64,000 bases of DNA from Planococcus glaciei (GCF_900099655.1 NZ_FNDC01000002.1:1-64000), one strand, 5' to 3'. Shown: positions 48,836-57,510, counted from the first letter of the stretch. Numbers and translations: made by a program. Notes: generated from the sequence alone by a model not told the origin.

Positions 48836-48864
48836 TTGCATTTCAAAATAAAAATAGCTAAGAT
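48836..48864 (+). promoter_or_regulatory. Promoter of the ligase-NMO-crotonase operon
   Basis: TTGCAT, 17-bp spacer, TAAGAT. It leaves a leader of about 135 nt, which contains a small GGCATA/TATGCC hairpin near 48969. Confidence 0.6.
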
Positions 48865-49007
48865 GAAATTCAAGCAAAAGTTTTCAGAAAACTAAAACTA
48901 TTGAGGTGAGGAAGCTATCGCAAAAGCTTGAACTACCGCTTAAATGTAAGCCTTTTCATAAAAGGTCTGGCATACTTATGCCAATCAAACAAAAGGGGAT
49001 GGGAAAA

Positions 49008-50510
49008 ATGCTCGTTACACAATCTATTGCAAAATATGCAGATACACAGCCTGCGAAAGTATATACCTCTTATCAAGGGAGAGAATGGAGCTACAGCGAG
49101 TTTTACAAAAAGGCACAACGGGTGGCGGCTTATTTTCAGCAGAAGGGGTATCAAAAAGACGACATTATCGCGTTGTATGCCTTGAATTCCGATACGTTTC
49201 TTGTTTGTTATTTCGGCATCCAGCTAGGCGGCTTTATTGCCATGCCGGTCAATACGAAACTGGCAGCGCCTGAAGTTCAGTATATTTTCTCGAACTCGGA
49301 AGCGAAAGCGCTGATCTATGACGTGCGTATTGAAGAAGTGATCAAAAACACGGCGCATAAGTTCCAGGATACGTTAACCATCGGCGGAGAAGACACGTTA
49401 GGGAGCATTATGGAAGATGCTTCACTCGAATTTAAGCCGGTATCCTTGGATGCGGAAGATACCGCAGTGGTGATGTATACCTCCGGAACGACCGGAAAAC
49501 CGAAAGGCGTGATGCTGACGCATGGCAATATACAAGCATGCGCGGAAATCTGGTCCGAAGCCATGGCGATTACCGAACAGGACCGGATGCTGATCTCAAC
49601 GCCTCTTTTCCATTGTGCCGCGGCTCACGTTTTTGTTGTGCCTGTCACCCATAAAGGCGGCTCCTTGGTGATAGAAGAAGCGTTTTCTCCTGATAAGACG
49701 CTGAGTATGCTGAAGTCTGCCCAGCCAACCATGTTTTTCGGTGTGCCGGCGATGTACAGCATCATTCTAAATCTGCCGGATATCCAGAACGTCCAATTGC
49801 CGTCATTGCGCCTGTTCTGTTACGGGGCAGCGCCGATGCCTTATGAACTGGTGAAAAAACTGAAAGAGACGTTTCCCGCTGTCGGTGTCCAGAACTGCTA
49901 CGGCCAGACGGAAAATGCGCCGGCTGCCTCTTCCTTAAAAGACCATTTTGCCCTGGATAAAATCGGTTCGGTCGGCGAAGTGCTGCCGCAGACAGAAATC
50001 CAGGTGGTGGATGAATTCGGCGATTCGCTGCCAACCGGCCAAGTAGGGGAGATCGTCGTCAAAGGGCCACAGGTGATGAAAGGCTATTTGCGGAACGAAG
50101 AAGCAACACGCCAAGCGGTTAAAAACGGCTGGATGTACAGCGGAGATCTTGGGAAATTTGATGAAGACGGCCTGTTGTATATTGTTGACCGCAAAAAAGA
50201 CATGATTATCCGCGGCGGCGAAAATGTCTATCCGGTGGAAGTCGAAGAAGTGCTGTATCAAATTCCGCAATTGCTTGAAGCGGCAGTTGTCGGCGTACCG
50301 CACGAAGTATACGGCGAAGTGCCAAAAGCCTACGTTGTCCTAAAAGAAGGGAAGTCCGTGTCGGAAGAAGAAATCAAATCGTATTGTGCGACCCAGCTCG
50401 CAAAATACAAAGTGCCGCTGGCAGTGGAATATCTGGATGAATTGCCGCGCAATGCATCCGGAAAAGTGTTAAAGCATACGCTGCGGGCTGCAGAAAACTC
50501 ACGGGCTTAA
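49008..50510 (+). CDS. AMP-dependent acyl-CoA ligase
   Basis: A 500-residue ANL-superfamily synthetase. Core motifs are YTSGTTGKPKGVMLTHGN (A3), CYGQTENAP (A5), YSGDLGKFDEDG (A7), DRKKDMIIRGGENVYPVEVE (A8) and PRNASGKVLK with the A10 lysine. It activates a carboxylic acid to an acyl-CoA. First gene of an operon with a nitronate-monooxygenase-like enzyme and a crotonase. The ATG at 49008 is 9 nt after AAAAGGGG; longer readings have no ribosome site. Confidence 0.87.
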   Translation: MLVTQSIAKYADTQPAKVYTSYQGREWSYSEFYKKAQRVAAYFQQKGYQKDDIIALYALNSDTFLVCYFGIQLGGFIAMPVNTKLAAPEVQYIFSNSEAKALIYDVRIEEVIKNTAHKFQDTLTIGGEDTLGSIMEDASLEFKPVSLDAEDTAVVMYTSGTTGKPKGVMLTHGNIQACAEIWSEAMAITEQDRMLISTPLFHCAAAHVFVVPVTHKGGSLVIEEAFSPDKTLSMLKSAQPTMFFGVPAMYSIILNLPDIQNVQLPSLRLFCYGAAPMPYELVKKLKETFPAVGVQNCYGQTENAPAASSLKDHFALDKIGSVGEVLPQTEIQVVDEFGDSLPTGQVGEIVVKGPQVMKGYLRNEEATRQAVKNGWMYSGDLGKFDEDGLLYIVDRKKDMIIRGGENVYPVEVEEVLYQIPQLLEAAVVGVPHEVYGEVPKAYVVLKEGKSVSEEEIKSYCATQLAKYKVPLAVEYLDELPRNASGKVLKHTLRAAENSRA

Positions 50511-50532
50511 ATAGAAAGGGGAATTTTAGAAA

Positions 50533-50610
50533 ATGTATACTATCCAGCCAAAAAGAAACGAGCTGCAAGGGATCCAGGGCAAACGTTCGGGAGGTGTTAC
50601 GTATGCTTAA
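50533..50610 (+). CDS. Small ORF between ligase and NMO genes (25 aa)
   Basis: ATG TAT ACT ATC ... TAA encodes MYTIQPKRNELQGIQGKRSG and five more residues. AAAGGGG lies 11 nt upstream, a long but usable spacing. Its end overlaps the start region of the next gene. It may be a coupling peptide, the remnant of a lost gene, or chance. Confidence 0.3.
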   Translation: MYTIQPKRNELQGIQGKRSGGVTYA

Positions 50611-51496
50611 GCTTCCGGTAATTATCTCTCCCATGTTCTTGGTATCAACGCCGAAAATGGTCATCGAAGCGGGAAATGCCGGTGTAATCGGCTCATTCCC
50701 TCTATTAAATGCGCGTCCAGTTGAAACATGTGCAGCCTGGCTGCAAGAAGTGAAAAGTGCTCTCGGCGATAAGCCGTGGGCCGTCAATTTCATTTGCCAT
50801 ACGGGCTCCAACAGCCGCTACGCCGATGACCTGGAATTGATCCGCCAATACGAGCCGCCCATTGTCATTACTTCGTTAGGCTCGCCTGGTGAAGTTATTG
50901 AGATTGTCCATGCATATGGCGGCCTTGTCTATTCGGATGTAGCCAATGTGCGGCATGCGAAAAAAGCGGCTGCCAGCGGAGTGGATGGTTTGGTGCTGGT
51001 TTGTGCAGGGGCAGGCGGGCACGGCGGCACCTTGAATCCGTTCGCGTTTATTGCCGCGGTGAAAAAATTCTACAGCGGCACCATTATTTTGTCGGGCGGC
51101 CTTTCGACAGGGGCAGACATTGCCGCGGCCAAACTGATGGGCGCCGATTACGCCTATATGGGGACCCGCTTTTTAGCGGCGGAAGAAAGCAGCGCGCCGG
51201 AAGACTACAAGCAAATGGTCATCGATTCCACCATCGAAGACGTACTGTACACCGATTCGTTCAGCGGGGTGCCGGTCAATGTATTGGTCCCAAGCCTCGT
51301 AAAGCAGGGAATTGATCCGAAAACCTTGAAGCCGAAAGACGAAGTCGATTTATCGCATTTGGTCAACGCCAAAGCATGGCGGGATATTTGGTCCGCTGGG
51401 CATGGGGTTACCACTATCACGAAAAGAGAAACTACAAAAGAAATCGTGGATACGCTGATTTCCGAATATAAGGAGGGAGTGGGGAGCCTTGTATGA
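50603..51496 (+). CDS. Nitronate monooxygenase-like FMN enzyme
   Basis: A 297-residue FMN TIM-barrel protein of the 2-nitropropane dioxygenase family. It has SPMFLVSTPKMVIEAGNAGVIGSF at the start, LVCAGAGGHGGTLNPFAFI (FMN/active-site His) and SGGLSTGADIAAAKLMGADYAYMGTRFLA (FMN phosphate). The family includes nitronate monooxygenases and FabK-type enoyl reductases. Placement between an acyl-CoA ligase and a crotonase makes action on an acyl-CoA or organic acid possible. The ATG at 50603 is 8 nt after GGGAGG. It overlaps the crotonase by 8 bp. Confidence 0.8.
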   Translation: MLKLPVIISPMFLVSTPKMVIEAGNAGVIGSFPLLNARPVETCAAWLQEVKSALGDKPWAVNFICHTGSNSRYADDLELIRQYEPPIVITSLGSPGEVIEIVHAYGGLVYSDVANVRHAKKAAASGVDGLVLVCAGAGGHGGTLNPFAFIAAVKKFYSGTIILSGGLSTGADIAAAKLMGADYAYMGTRFLAAEESSAPEDYKQMVIDSTIEDVLYTDSFSGVPVNVLVPSLVKQGIDPKTLKPKDEVDLSHLVNAKAWRDIWSAGHGVTTITKRETTKEIVDTLISEYKEGVGSLV

Positions 51497-52310
51497 AACG
51501 ATTAAAGCCGATTTAAAAGATGGGATATTAACGCTTACATTAAACCGGCCGGAGCAGATGAATGCCTATACGGACAAAATGAACGAAGAATTGCTGCATT
51601 TCTACAAAGAGGCGAATCAAAATGACGAAATCCGGGTCATTGTGGTGACGGGGAGCGGCCGTGCATTTTGTGCCGGCATGGATTTGTCGGACGGAGGGGC
51701 GACGTTCTCTTCAGAACAATCGGCAGAAGAATACCGGGACCTCGGCGGCCAAGTGAGCCTGCAAGTCTACGAAGTCAACAAACCGATCATTGCCGCTATC
51801 AACGGCGCAGCGGTGGGCATTGGCCTGACGATGACCCTCCCGATGGATATTCGGATCGTCAAAAAAGACGCAAAAATCGGCTTTGTTTTCGGGCGGCGCG
51901 GCATCGGTCCGGAAGCAAGCTCAGGCTGGTTCTTGCCGCGCCTTGTAGGGATCGGGAAAGCGCTTGAATGGACGCTGACCGGGCGTTACATCCCGACAAG
52001 CGAAGCGGTCAGAACAGGCCTGGTGCAATATGAATCGGAGGATCCGTTGGCGAAGGCTTACGACATCGCCAAAGACATTGTGGAAAATACCGCAGCCACT
52101 TCGAATAGTTTCACCAGGCAATTGCTATGGAAAATGCTCGGGCAGGAACATCCGCATGCTTCTCATGTGATCGAATCCCGCTTCTTGCATTGGGCCGGGC
52201 AAAATGCCGACGCGGAGGAAGGCATTGGAGCGTTTATCGAAAAGCGCCCTGCCGAATTTCCGATGAAAGCGTCCGAGCTGCCAAATTTCTTCAAGGCAAC
52301 AAAAGAATAA
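51489..52310 (+). CDS. Enoyl-CoA hydratase/isomerase (crotonase)
   Basis: A 273-residue crotonase. ILTLTLNRPEQMNAYT, the oxyanion-hole GSGRAFCAGMDLSDGG and the AAINGAAVGIGLTMTLPMDIRI block are typical. GRRGIGPEASSGWFLPRLVG carries the position of one catalytic Glu. The start is a TTG at 51489 inside the preceding gene's end, inferred because crotonases begin at this point (YETIKADLKDG); the first ATG would remove the first strands. A strong terminator ends the operon. Confidence 0.82.
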   Translation: MYETIKADLKDGILTLTLNRPEQMNAYTDKMNEELLHFYKEANQNDEIRVIVVTGSGRAFCAGMDLSDGGATFSSEQSAEEYRDLGGQVSLQVYEVNKPIIAAINGAAVGIGLTMTLPMDIRIVKKDAKIGFVFGRRGIGPEASSGWFLPRLVGIGKALEWTLTGRYIPTSEAVRTGLVQYESEDPLAKAYDIAKDIVENTAATSNSFTRQLLWKMLGQEHPHASHVIESRFLHWAGQNADAEEGIGAFIEKRPAEFPMKASELPNFFKATKE

Positions 52311-52315
52311 AAAAA

Positions 52316-52351
52316 GAAAACAACACCGGAAAAATTCCGGTGTTGTTTTTG
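52316..52351. terminator. Bidirectional terminator
   Basis: AACAACACCGG / CCGGTGTTGTT with A and T runs, between the crotonase and the convergent wall hydrolase gene. Confidence 0.85.
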
Positions 52352-52382
52352 GTTTAAGGAGAAAAAACAGGAACTGCTGCGA

Positions 52383-53441
52383 TCAATCCATCGCGTATAG
52401 GCGTTTGAACCCGTCGAAATGTTTGCCCCAGTAGGAATCGCTCAAGCTGGTAATTTGGACGCGATCGCCGCCGGCATGGATGAACTTGTTGTCTCCGAGG
52501 TAAATGCCCATATGAGAAATCCCTGCACGGTACGTATTGCTGAAGAACACCAAATCACCCGGCTTTGGATTGCTTACATCGTATGAACGCGCATCGTAGC
52601 CAGTTGTGTTGGTGCGTGGAAGGCTGACGCCTGCTTTGTTGTATACATAGTAAATAAATCCGCTGCAATCAAATCCGCTTGGCGTGGCACCGCCCCATAC
52701 GTATGGAATGCCAGTTAGGGAAGTTGCCGTTGAAATCACTTTCCCGGCCACTCCAGCTGCTGGGACGGCGGGCTGTGAAACGGGAGTGGGTTTAGGTTGT
52801 GTGGCGACTGTTGTATTTTTTACATTCAGCACTTGTCCTACCCGGATCGAACTTGAAGTCAGGCCATTCCAGTTCATTAATTGTGTAACGGAAATGCCAT
52901 GGCGATGGGCGATATTCGTCAATGTATCTCCACTGACGACTTTATACGTATTGCTGGAAACCGCTGGCGCCGTAGTTTTAGCCGGTGCAGGTGCTTTTGG
53001 TGCAGCAGGGGCTGCCACAGTGCCGCTTACTTTCAGCTTTTGGCCAACGAAAATCGTGTTTGTAGAAAGGCTGTTCAGCTTTTGGATATTGCTAACGGTT
53101 GTTTTATGTAAAGAAGCAACTTTGTAAAGCGTATCTCCCGATTTTACTATGTATGTGTTTTGCACGGTGGCTCCAGTCGAAGCGGGTGCAGTCGTTTTGG
53201 CAGGAGCGGTTGTTTTAGCTGGCTGAGAGGCAGTCAGTTTTAAAACTTGATTTGGGTAAATAGAATCGGATTTTAAATTGTTCCATTGTTTGATGTTGGC
53301 GATCGAGACATTATTTGAAGAAGCGACCTTCCACAACGTATCCCCTGGTTTAATCGTGTACGAACTTGCATCTGCACTCGCAGCCCCAACGAATAGAGCC
53401 AAAGAACCTGCAGCAAGTACAGAGTAAGCTAATTTTTTCAT
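52383..53441 (-). CDS. Cell wall endopeptidase: three LysM domains and NlpC/P60 (C40)
   Basis: A 352-residue exported D,L-endopeptidase of the LytE/CwlS type. Residues 1-26 are a signal peptide ending ASADA. LysM repeats follow at about 28-70 (YTIKPGDTLWKVAS), 98-140 (YIVKSGDTLYKVAS) and 168-210 (YKVVSGDTLTNIAH), separated by Ala/Pro/Thr linkers. The C-terminal NlpC/P60 domain has GFDCSGFIYYVYN (Cys), SHMGIYLG (His) and FIHAGG. It cleaves peptide cross-links in the wall during growth and separation. Monocistronic. Confidence 0.9.
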   Translation of the reverse strand: MKKLAYSVLAAGSLALFVGAASADASSYTIKPGDTLWKVASSNNVSIANIKQWNNLKSDSIYPNQVLKLTASQPAKTTAPAKTTAPASTGATVQNTYIVKSGDTLYKVASLHKTTVSNIQKLNSLSTNTIFVGQKLKVSGTVAAPAAPKAPAPAKTTAPAVSSNTYKVVSGDTLTNIAHRHGISVTQLMNWNGLTSSSIRVGQVLNVKNTTVATQPKPTPVSQPAVPAAGVAGKVISTATSLTGIPYVWGGATPSGFDCSGFIYYVYNKAGVSLPRTNTTGYDARSYDVSNPKPGDLVFFSNTYRAGISHMGIYLGDNKFIHAGGDRVQITSLSDSYWGKHFDGFKRLYAMD

Positions 53442-53614
53442 GTTTTTTCTCCTTTTTAATGAATAATTTGTATATAAAATAGTAAATTTTATTGAATACT
53501 TAAGGTGTATTTAATTGTATATTCAAAAATTTAAATAGGCAATAAGTTTTAATATTACAATTGTGTTACAAAACATGAGGTCATGGTTTATAACCAAGTA
53601 CTAGGGGGTAATAG

Positions 53615-53651
53615 AAAAAGCTTCGGAACATCACTGTTCCGAAGCTTTTTT
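53615..53651 (-). terminator. Terminator of the 192-aa hypothetical gene
   Basis: AAAAAGCTTCGGAACA / TGTTCCGAAGCTTTTT, with T runs on both strands. Confidence 0.8.
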
Positions 53652-53657
53652 GTCTTC

Positions 53658-54236
53658 TTAGGCATGAAGATATTGATGGATTTGCTGGAAATCATCCGAA
53701 ATATGAGCGGCGTTTCCTAAAACATCTTTGTACCAGCTGGTTAGTTGCTTGGTTTCGTTAAACGCCAGGCTTTTTTGGTTTTCTACTTTTTCCACGAAGT
53801 AATTGATGCTATTGACCCGATTTTGAAAATAGGGAATATGTTGGCGGAACCGGTCTTCTACTTGCGGATTAAAGAGCTTGCCGAAGTGCATCAGCCCATT
53901 GTTAATATATTCTTCTGCATACAGTGCAGCACCGGCAACAGCTAGCTGATCCTCCAGCTGCGGCTCTTTTGGCGCATTGAGCGTTAGGGGCATGAGTTCC
54001 TCGGCTGTCTGCAAAGCCTCAAGCATTTGCTGCTTTTGGATTTTCGTTAAGCCGTTCTGCCGGTCGAAGTTTCCAAAAACGGCACTGGCGGCATCCAAGT
54101 GAGAAGAGAGGCGCTCAAGTTTCAGCTCTTCCGGTTTTGTGCCTACCAAACTTTTAATTTTTCCGTAAACAAAAAGGCGCTGCAAGTAACCGTACAATAA
54201 AACAACGCCATTGAATTGCGCTTCTGCTGCATTCAT
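53658..54236 (-). CDS. Hypothetical helical protein
   Basis: 192 residues, family not recognised. It is predicted almost wholly helical, without membrane segments: VVLLYGYLQRLFVYGK, LDAASAVFGNFDRQNGLTKIQ, AGAALYAEEYINNGLMHFGKLF and a closing LGNAAHISDDFQQIHQYLHA. The Glu and His pattern is not enough to call a metal-binding bundle. The ATG at 54236 follows GAAAGGAGC; the ORF's longer 5' part overlaps the divergent gene's leader and is rejected. Confidence 0.6.
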   Translation of the reverse strand: MNAAEAQFNGVVLLYGYLQRLFVYGKIKSLVGTKPEELKLERLSSHLDAASAVFGNFDRQNGLTKIQKQQMLEALQTAEELMPLTLNAPKEPQLEDQLAVAGAALYAEEYINNGLMHFGKLFNPQVEDRFRQHIPYFQNRVNSINYFVEKVENQKSLAFNETKQLTSWYKDVLGNAAHISDDFQQIHQYLHA

Positions 54237-54478
54237 TCGTCTTGCTCCTTTCAAAATCCATTTTCTTTCAGTATACCGTTTTGAGAAGAGAGGCAAACAG
54301 CGACAGCGGAATAAATCGGCTCTGGTCTTTGGCCAGTTGTTCTTCAGCAGGCGAGCGGGATTGATGAGGAGAACAAGCCGCAGAATTTTGCAATGAACAT
54401 AAAAAGGGATATGAAAAAGAGTGGGCATCATTGCGTCGGTATGATATGTTTTCACTATTAACGAAAAGGAGGAAGCTT

Positions 54479-54874
54479 ATGAAAATCAAATCTTATGAAA
54501 AAACCATTATGGGAGCGCTTGGAATCGAAATGGGAGAAGTAGGGGCGGATCGCGTCGTTGCGACAATGCCGGTGCACGAAGCAACGCATCAGCCATTCGG
54601 CCTTCTTCATGGAGGAGCTTCAGTCGTATTAGCAGAATCAGTCGCAAGCGTCGGGACATGGAATTTAATCGATCAGGAAAATGAAATTGCCGTGGGGCTG
54701 GAGATCAACGCCAACCATATCCGTGGAAAGCGGGAAGGAACGGTAACGGCTGTCGGCACACCTTTACATAAAGGCCGCACCACAATGGTATGGGATATAA
54801 AAATAATGGACGAAGAAGAAAAGTTAATTTGTGTATCGCGCTGCACCGTTGCGATTGCCCCCAAAAAACGCTAA
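54479..54874 (+). CDS. Hotdog-fold thioesterase, MenI/YuxO type
   Basis: A 131-residue hotdog thioesterase. HQPFGLLHGGASVVLAESVAS has the HGG turn and catalytic Glu typical of the DHNA-CoA/4-hydroxybenzoyl-CoA (EntH/PaaI-like, Arthrobacter type) group, and a closing VSRCTVAIAPKK follows the family. Members hydrolyse DHNA-CoA in menaquinone synthesis, among other aryl-CoA esters. The exact substrate is not shown; no men genes adjoin. The ATG at 54479 follows AAAAGGAGG. Confidence 0.75.
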   Translation: MKIKSYEKTIMGALGIEMGEVGADRVVATMPVHEATHQPFGLLHGGASVVLAESVASVGTWNLIDQENEIAVGLEINANHIRGKREGTVTAVGTPLHKGRTTMVWDIKIMDEEEKLICVSRCTVAIAPKKR

Positions 54875-54943
54875 GGTTGTGCGGGAAAGTTTTCGAAAGA
54901 GGACATTCTAAAACTTGATTAGTCAGAAAAATTAAAAAACATA

Positions 54944-54973
54944 TTGAACTTGTAGAATGGATTCATGTATACT
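54944..54973 (+). promoter_or_regulatory. Promoter upstream of the acyl-CoA catabolic operon
   Basis: TTGAAC, 18-bp spacer, TATACT. The predicted start is near 54980. Confidence 0.6.
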
Positions 54974-54989
54974 CAATAAAAATGATTAA

Positions 54990-55003
54990 TTAAAGCGCTT
55001 ACA
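54990..55003 (+). promoter_or_regulatory. cre-like CcpA site
   Basis: TTAAAGCGCTTACA matches the cre consensus TGWAANCGNTNWCA except at the second base. At about +10 to +23 it could act as a CcpA roadblock, shutting the operon in the presence of preferred sugars. Confidence 0.6.
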
Positions 55004-55047
55004 TTTTTGGTTTCAGTTTCCAGGAAAGATTGTAAGCGTCTTTTTTT
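54995..55047 (+). terminator. Leader terminator-like hairpin
   Basis: GCGCTTACA pairs with TGTAAGCG, the long loop contains a TTTCC/GGAAA inner stem, and TCTTTTTTT follows. It lies between promoter and operon and shares its 5' arm with the cre site. Confidence 0.6.
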
Positions 55048-55056
55048 ACAACTAAC

Positions 55057-55094
55057 ATACCGAACGTTCAGTATTTATATCGGGCGTCCGGTAT
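55057..55094. promoter_or_regulatory. Two adjacent 18-bp palindromes (TetR-type operators)
   Basis: ATACCGAACGTTCAGTAT (55057-55074) and ATATCGGGCGTCCGGTAT (55077-55094) are imperfect inverted repeats with the same ATAyCGg...CcGGTAT outline. Their starts are 20 bp apart, placing them on one DNA face. The form resembles operators of TetR-family acyl-CoA-responsive repressors of fatty-acid or phenylacetate catabolism. The second ends 6 bp before the AAGGAG ribosome site. Confidence 0.65.
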
Positions 55095-55113
55095 GTGCGG
55101 AAGGAGAATGATG

Positions 55114-55884
55114 ATGACGAATTCTTTTTTTGATCTGAGCGGACGGACCGCGCTGATTACGGGAGGCGGGAGCGGTTTAGGGAAAAATATTGCGGAAGTA
55201 TACGCCGAGTACGGGGCAAATATTGCCGTCTGTTCCCGAAAACTTGCGAATTGCCAGGAAACTGCAGAAGATTTGGAACGCAGATTTGGCATCAAAGCTA
55301 AAGCTTACGAATGCGATGTCAGCAACGAACAGCAAGTCGAGAAGACCGTTGCGGAAGTGCTTCAGGATTTCGGCGCCATCGATATTTTGGTCAATAACAG
55401 TGGAGCCACTTGGGGTGAATTTGCTGAGAACATGCCGCTTGAAGCGTGGCAGAAAGTGATCAATGTCAATGTGACTGGAACCTTTCTCATGTCAAAAGCC
55501 GTTGGCAAGCACATGATTGGCAACGGCTACGGAAAAATCATCAACATCGGTTCGACTGCCGGCTTAAAGGCGGAATCTCCGGAAGTGTTGAATGCCATCG
55601 GCTACAGTACGAGCAAAGCTGCGGTCCACCATTTCACAAAAGATCTGGCCCGGAAGTGGGCTGGCCATGGCCTGTACGTGAATGCCATCGCCCCCGGCTT
55701 TTTTGAGACAAAAATGACAAAACAGACAATCGCAAAGCATGCTGACAAAATCATCAGCAGAAATCCGATGAAAAAGCTGGGAGAACCGAAATCGCTTCAA
55801 GGCGTGGCGCTTTTTTTAGCAGGGGCAGCAAGCGACTACGTAACCGGCCAGATTATAGCAGTTGATGGAGGCAGTTCATTATAA
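55114..55884 (+). CDS. SDR-family oxidoreductase
   Basis: A 256-residue classical short-chain dehydrogenase. The cofactor loop is TGGGSGLGKNIAE, NNSGATWG follows, and the active site is Ser in INIGSTAGLKA with YSTSKAAVHH (Tyr-x3-Lys). APGFFETKMT and the C-terminal VDGGSSL are typical. It probably oxidises or reduces a hydroxyacyl intermediate; gluconate 5-dehydrogenase-type SDRs look alike. First gene of the operon. Of three consecutive ATGs the third (55114) is 7 nt from AAGGAG. Confidence 0.8.
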   Translation: MTNSFFDLSGRTALITGGGSGLGKNIAEVYAEYGANIAVCSRKLANCQETAEDLERRFGIKAKAYECDVSNEQQVEKTVAEVLQDFGAIDILVNNSGATWGEFAENMPLEAWQKVINVNVTGTFLMSKAVGKHMIGNGYGKIINIGSTAGLKAESPEVLNAIGYSTSKAAVHHFTKDLARKWAGHGLYVNAIAPGFFETKMTKQTIAKHADKIISRNPMKKLGEPKSLQGVALFLAGAASDYVTGQIIAVDGGSSL

Positions 55885-55906
55885 AGTTCGGTGAGGAGGG
55901 AAGGCG

Positions 55907-57487
55907 ATGGAAAGACCTTGGCTGCAATACGTAGTAGAAGGCAATCCAAAAGAAATAGAAATTCCGGAGATTTCATTAGTGGAGCTGCTTGGCGAATCGC
56001 TCCAAGCGTATCCGCACCATACAGCAATCACTTTTTTCAACCAGACTTATACATACAAAGAGCTTGAGAGCCACATCCAAAAAGCGGCCGGCATGCTGTG
56101 GGATAAAGGAATCCGAAAAGGCGACCGGGTAGCCATTATGCTGCCGAACTGCCCACAGTATCCGGTCAGTTTCTACGGGGCACTTTCATGCGGAGCGACA
56201 GTCGTCCAATTGAATCCGATGTTTCAGCCGGCTGAACTGCTTCATATCTTGAAGGACTCAGAAACAAAAGCCTTGATCATCCTGGACCGCTTGTTGCCGC
56301 TCTTTCAAAGCATCGCGGGAGAAACACCCGTAAAAGAAGTGATAGCGGTTGGCGTGGAACCTGATTTTACGGATGGAGAATCAGCGAAAGAAATGCCGCA
56401 GGTGAAAATTGACCCTATAGATGATGTAGCGGTTCTCCAATATACAGGAGGAACGACGGGCCTTCCCAAAGGTGCCATGCTGACGCACTACAACATCGCA
56501 GCAAATACGCTGCAAAGTGCGGCTACCGGATTGGTGAAAACGAGAAAAGGCGAAGAACGGGTACTGACGATTGCTCCGCTGTTCCATGTCTACGGCATGA
56601 CGAGCGGCATGTGCGTGACTTTCCATAATGGCGGCAATCTGATCCTGGTGCCGAAATTCGATGTCGAACAAGTGGTGGCTTTGATCGAACAAACAAAACC
56701 AACAGCTTTTCCAGGCGTGCCGACGATGTACATCGCTTTGCTGGACTACTATAAAACCCGGCAGTTCGATCTGGGCTGCCTAACCACTTGTTCAAGCGGC
56801 TCGGCTCCGCTGCCGCTCGAAGTGCTTGAACAGTTCAATAAAGTCAGCGGCACCAAAGTGGCAGAAGGGTATGGGTTGTCGGAAGCATCTCCAGTCACGC
56901 ACCGCAACCCGATTTCAGGGCTTCAGAAAAATGGCAGCATCGGCATTCCCTTGCCGAATACGGATGCCCGCATCGTTGATATTGCAACGGGTGAGCAAAC
57001 ACTTGAAGCCGGCGAAGTCGGGGAATTGGTGATCAAAGGCCCGCAAGTCATGAAAGGCTATTGGAACAGGCCGGAAGAGACCAATCTCACAATACGGGAA
57101 GGCTGGCTGTTCACGGGAGACCTGGCAACAATGGACGAAGATGGCTTCTTTTATATTGTGGGCCGCAAGAAAGAAATGATTCTTGCAAGCGGCTTTAATG
57201 TGTACCCGATTGAAGTGGAAAATGTGATTTATCGCCACCCCGCTGTGCTGGAAGCTGCAGTGTTCGGGATTCCGGACGAATACAGGGGAGAAACCGTACA
57301 GGCCATGGTGGTGCTGAAAGAAGGAGGGGAACTGACCGAACAGCAATTGATTGATTTTTGCCGAACGGAATTGGCGGCTTATAAGGTCCCTGCACATGTC
57401 CAGTTTGTTCAACAACTGCCAAAAACAGCGGTGGGCAAAATACTGAAACGTACGTTGCGAGAGCAATTCATCAACAATAAAGCCTAA
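55907..57487 (+). CDS. Long-chain-type acyl-CoA ligase
   Basis: A 526-residue ANL synthetase. Motifs are QYTGGTTGLPKGAMLTHYN (A3), GYGLSEASPVT (A5), FTGDLATMDEDG (A7), GRKKEMILASGFNVYPIEVE (A8) and LPKTAVGKILKRTLRE with the A10 Lys. It activates the pathway's carboxylic acid, presumably the compound imported by the Liv-type transporter at the operon's end. It lies 22 nt after the SDR gene. Confidence 0.87.
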   Translation: MERPWLQYVVEGNPKEIEIPEISLVELLGESLQAYPHHTAITFFNQTYTYKELESHIQKAAGMLWDKGIRKGDRVAIMLPNCPQYPVSFYGALSCGATVVQLNPMFQPAELLHILKDSETKALIILDRLLPLFQSIAGETPVKEVIAVGVEPDFTDGESAKEMPQVKIDPIDDVAVLQYTGGTTGLPKGAMLTHYNIAANTLQSAATGLVKTRKGEERVLTIAPLFHVYGMTSGMCVTFHNGGNLILVPKFDVEQVVALIEQTKPTAFPGVPTMYIALLDYYKTRQFDLGCLTTCSSGSAPLPLEVLEQFNKVSGTKVAEGYGLSEASPVTHRNPISGLQKNGSIGIPLPNTDARIVDIATGEQTLEAGEVGELVIKGPQVMKGYWNRPEETNLTIREGWLFTGDLATMDEDGFFYIVGRKKEMILASGFNVYPIEVENVIYRHPAVLEAAVFGIPDEYRGETVQAMVVLKEGGELTEQQLIDFCRTELAAYKVPAHVQFVQQLPKTAVGKILKRTLREQFINNKA

Positions 57488-57510
57488 TAAAAACGAATGG
57501 AGAGATGACA

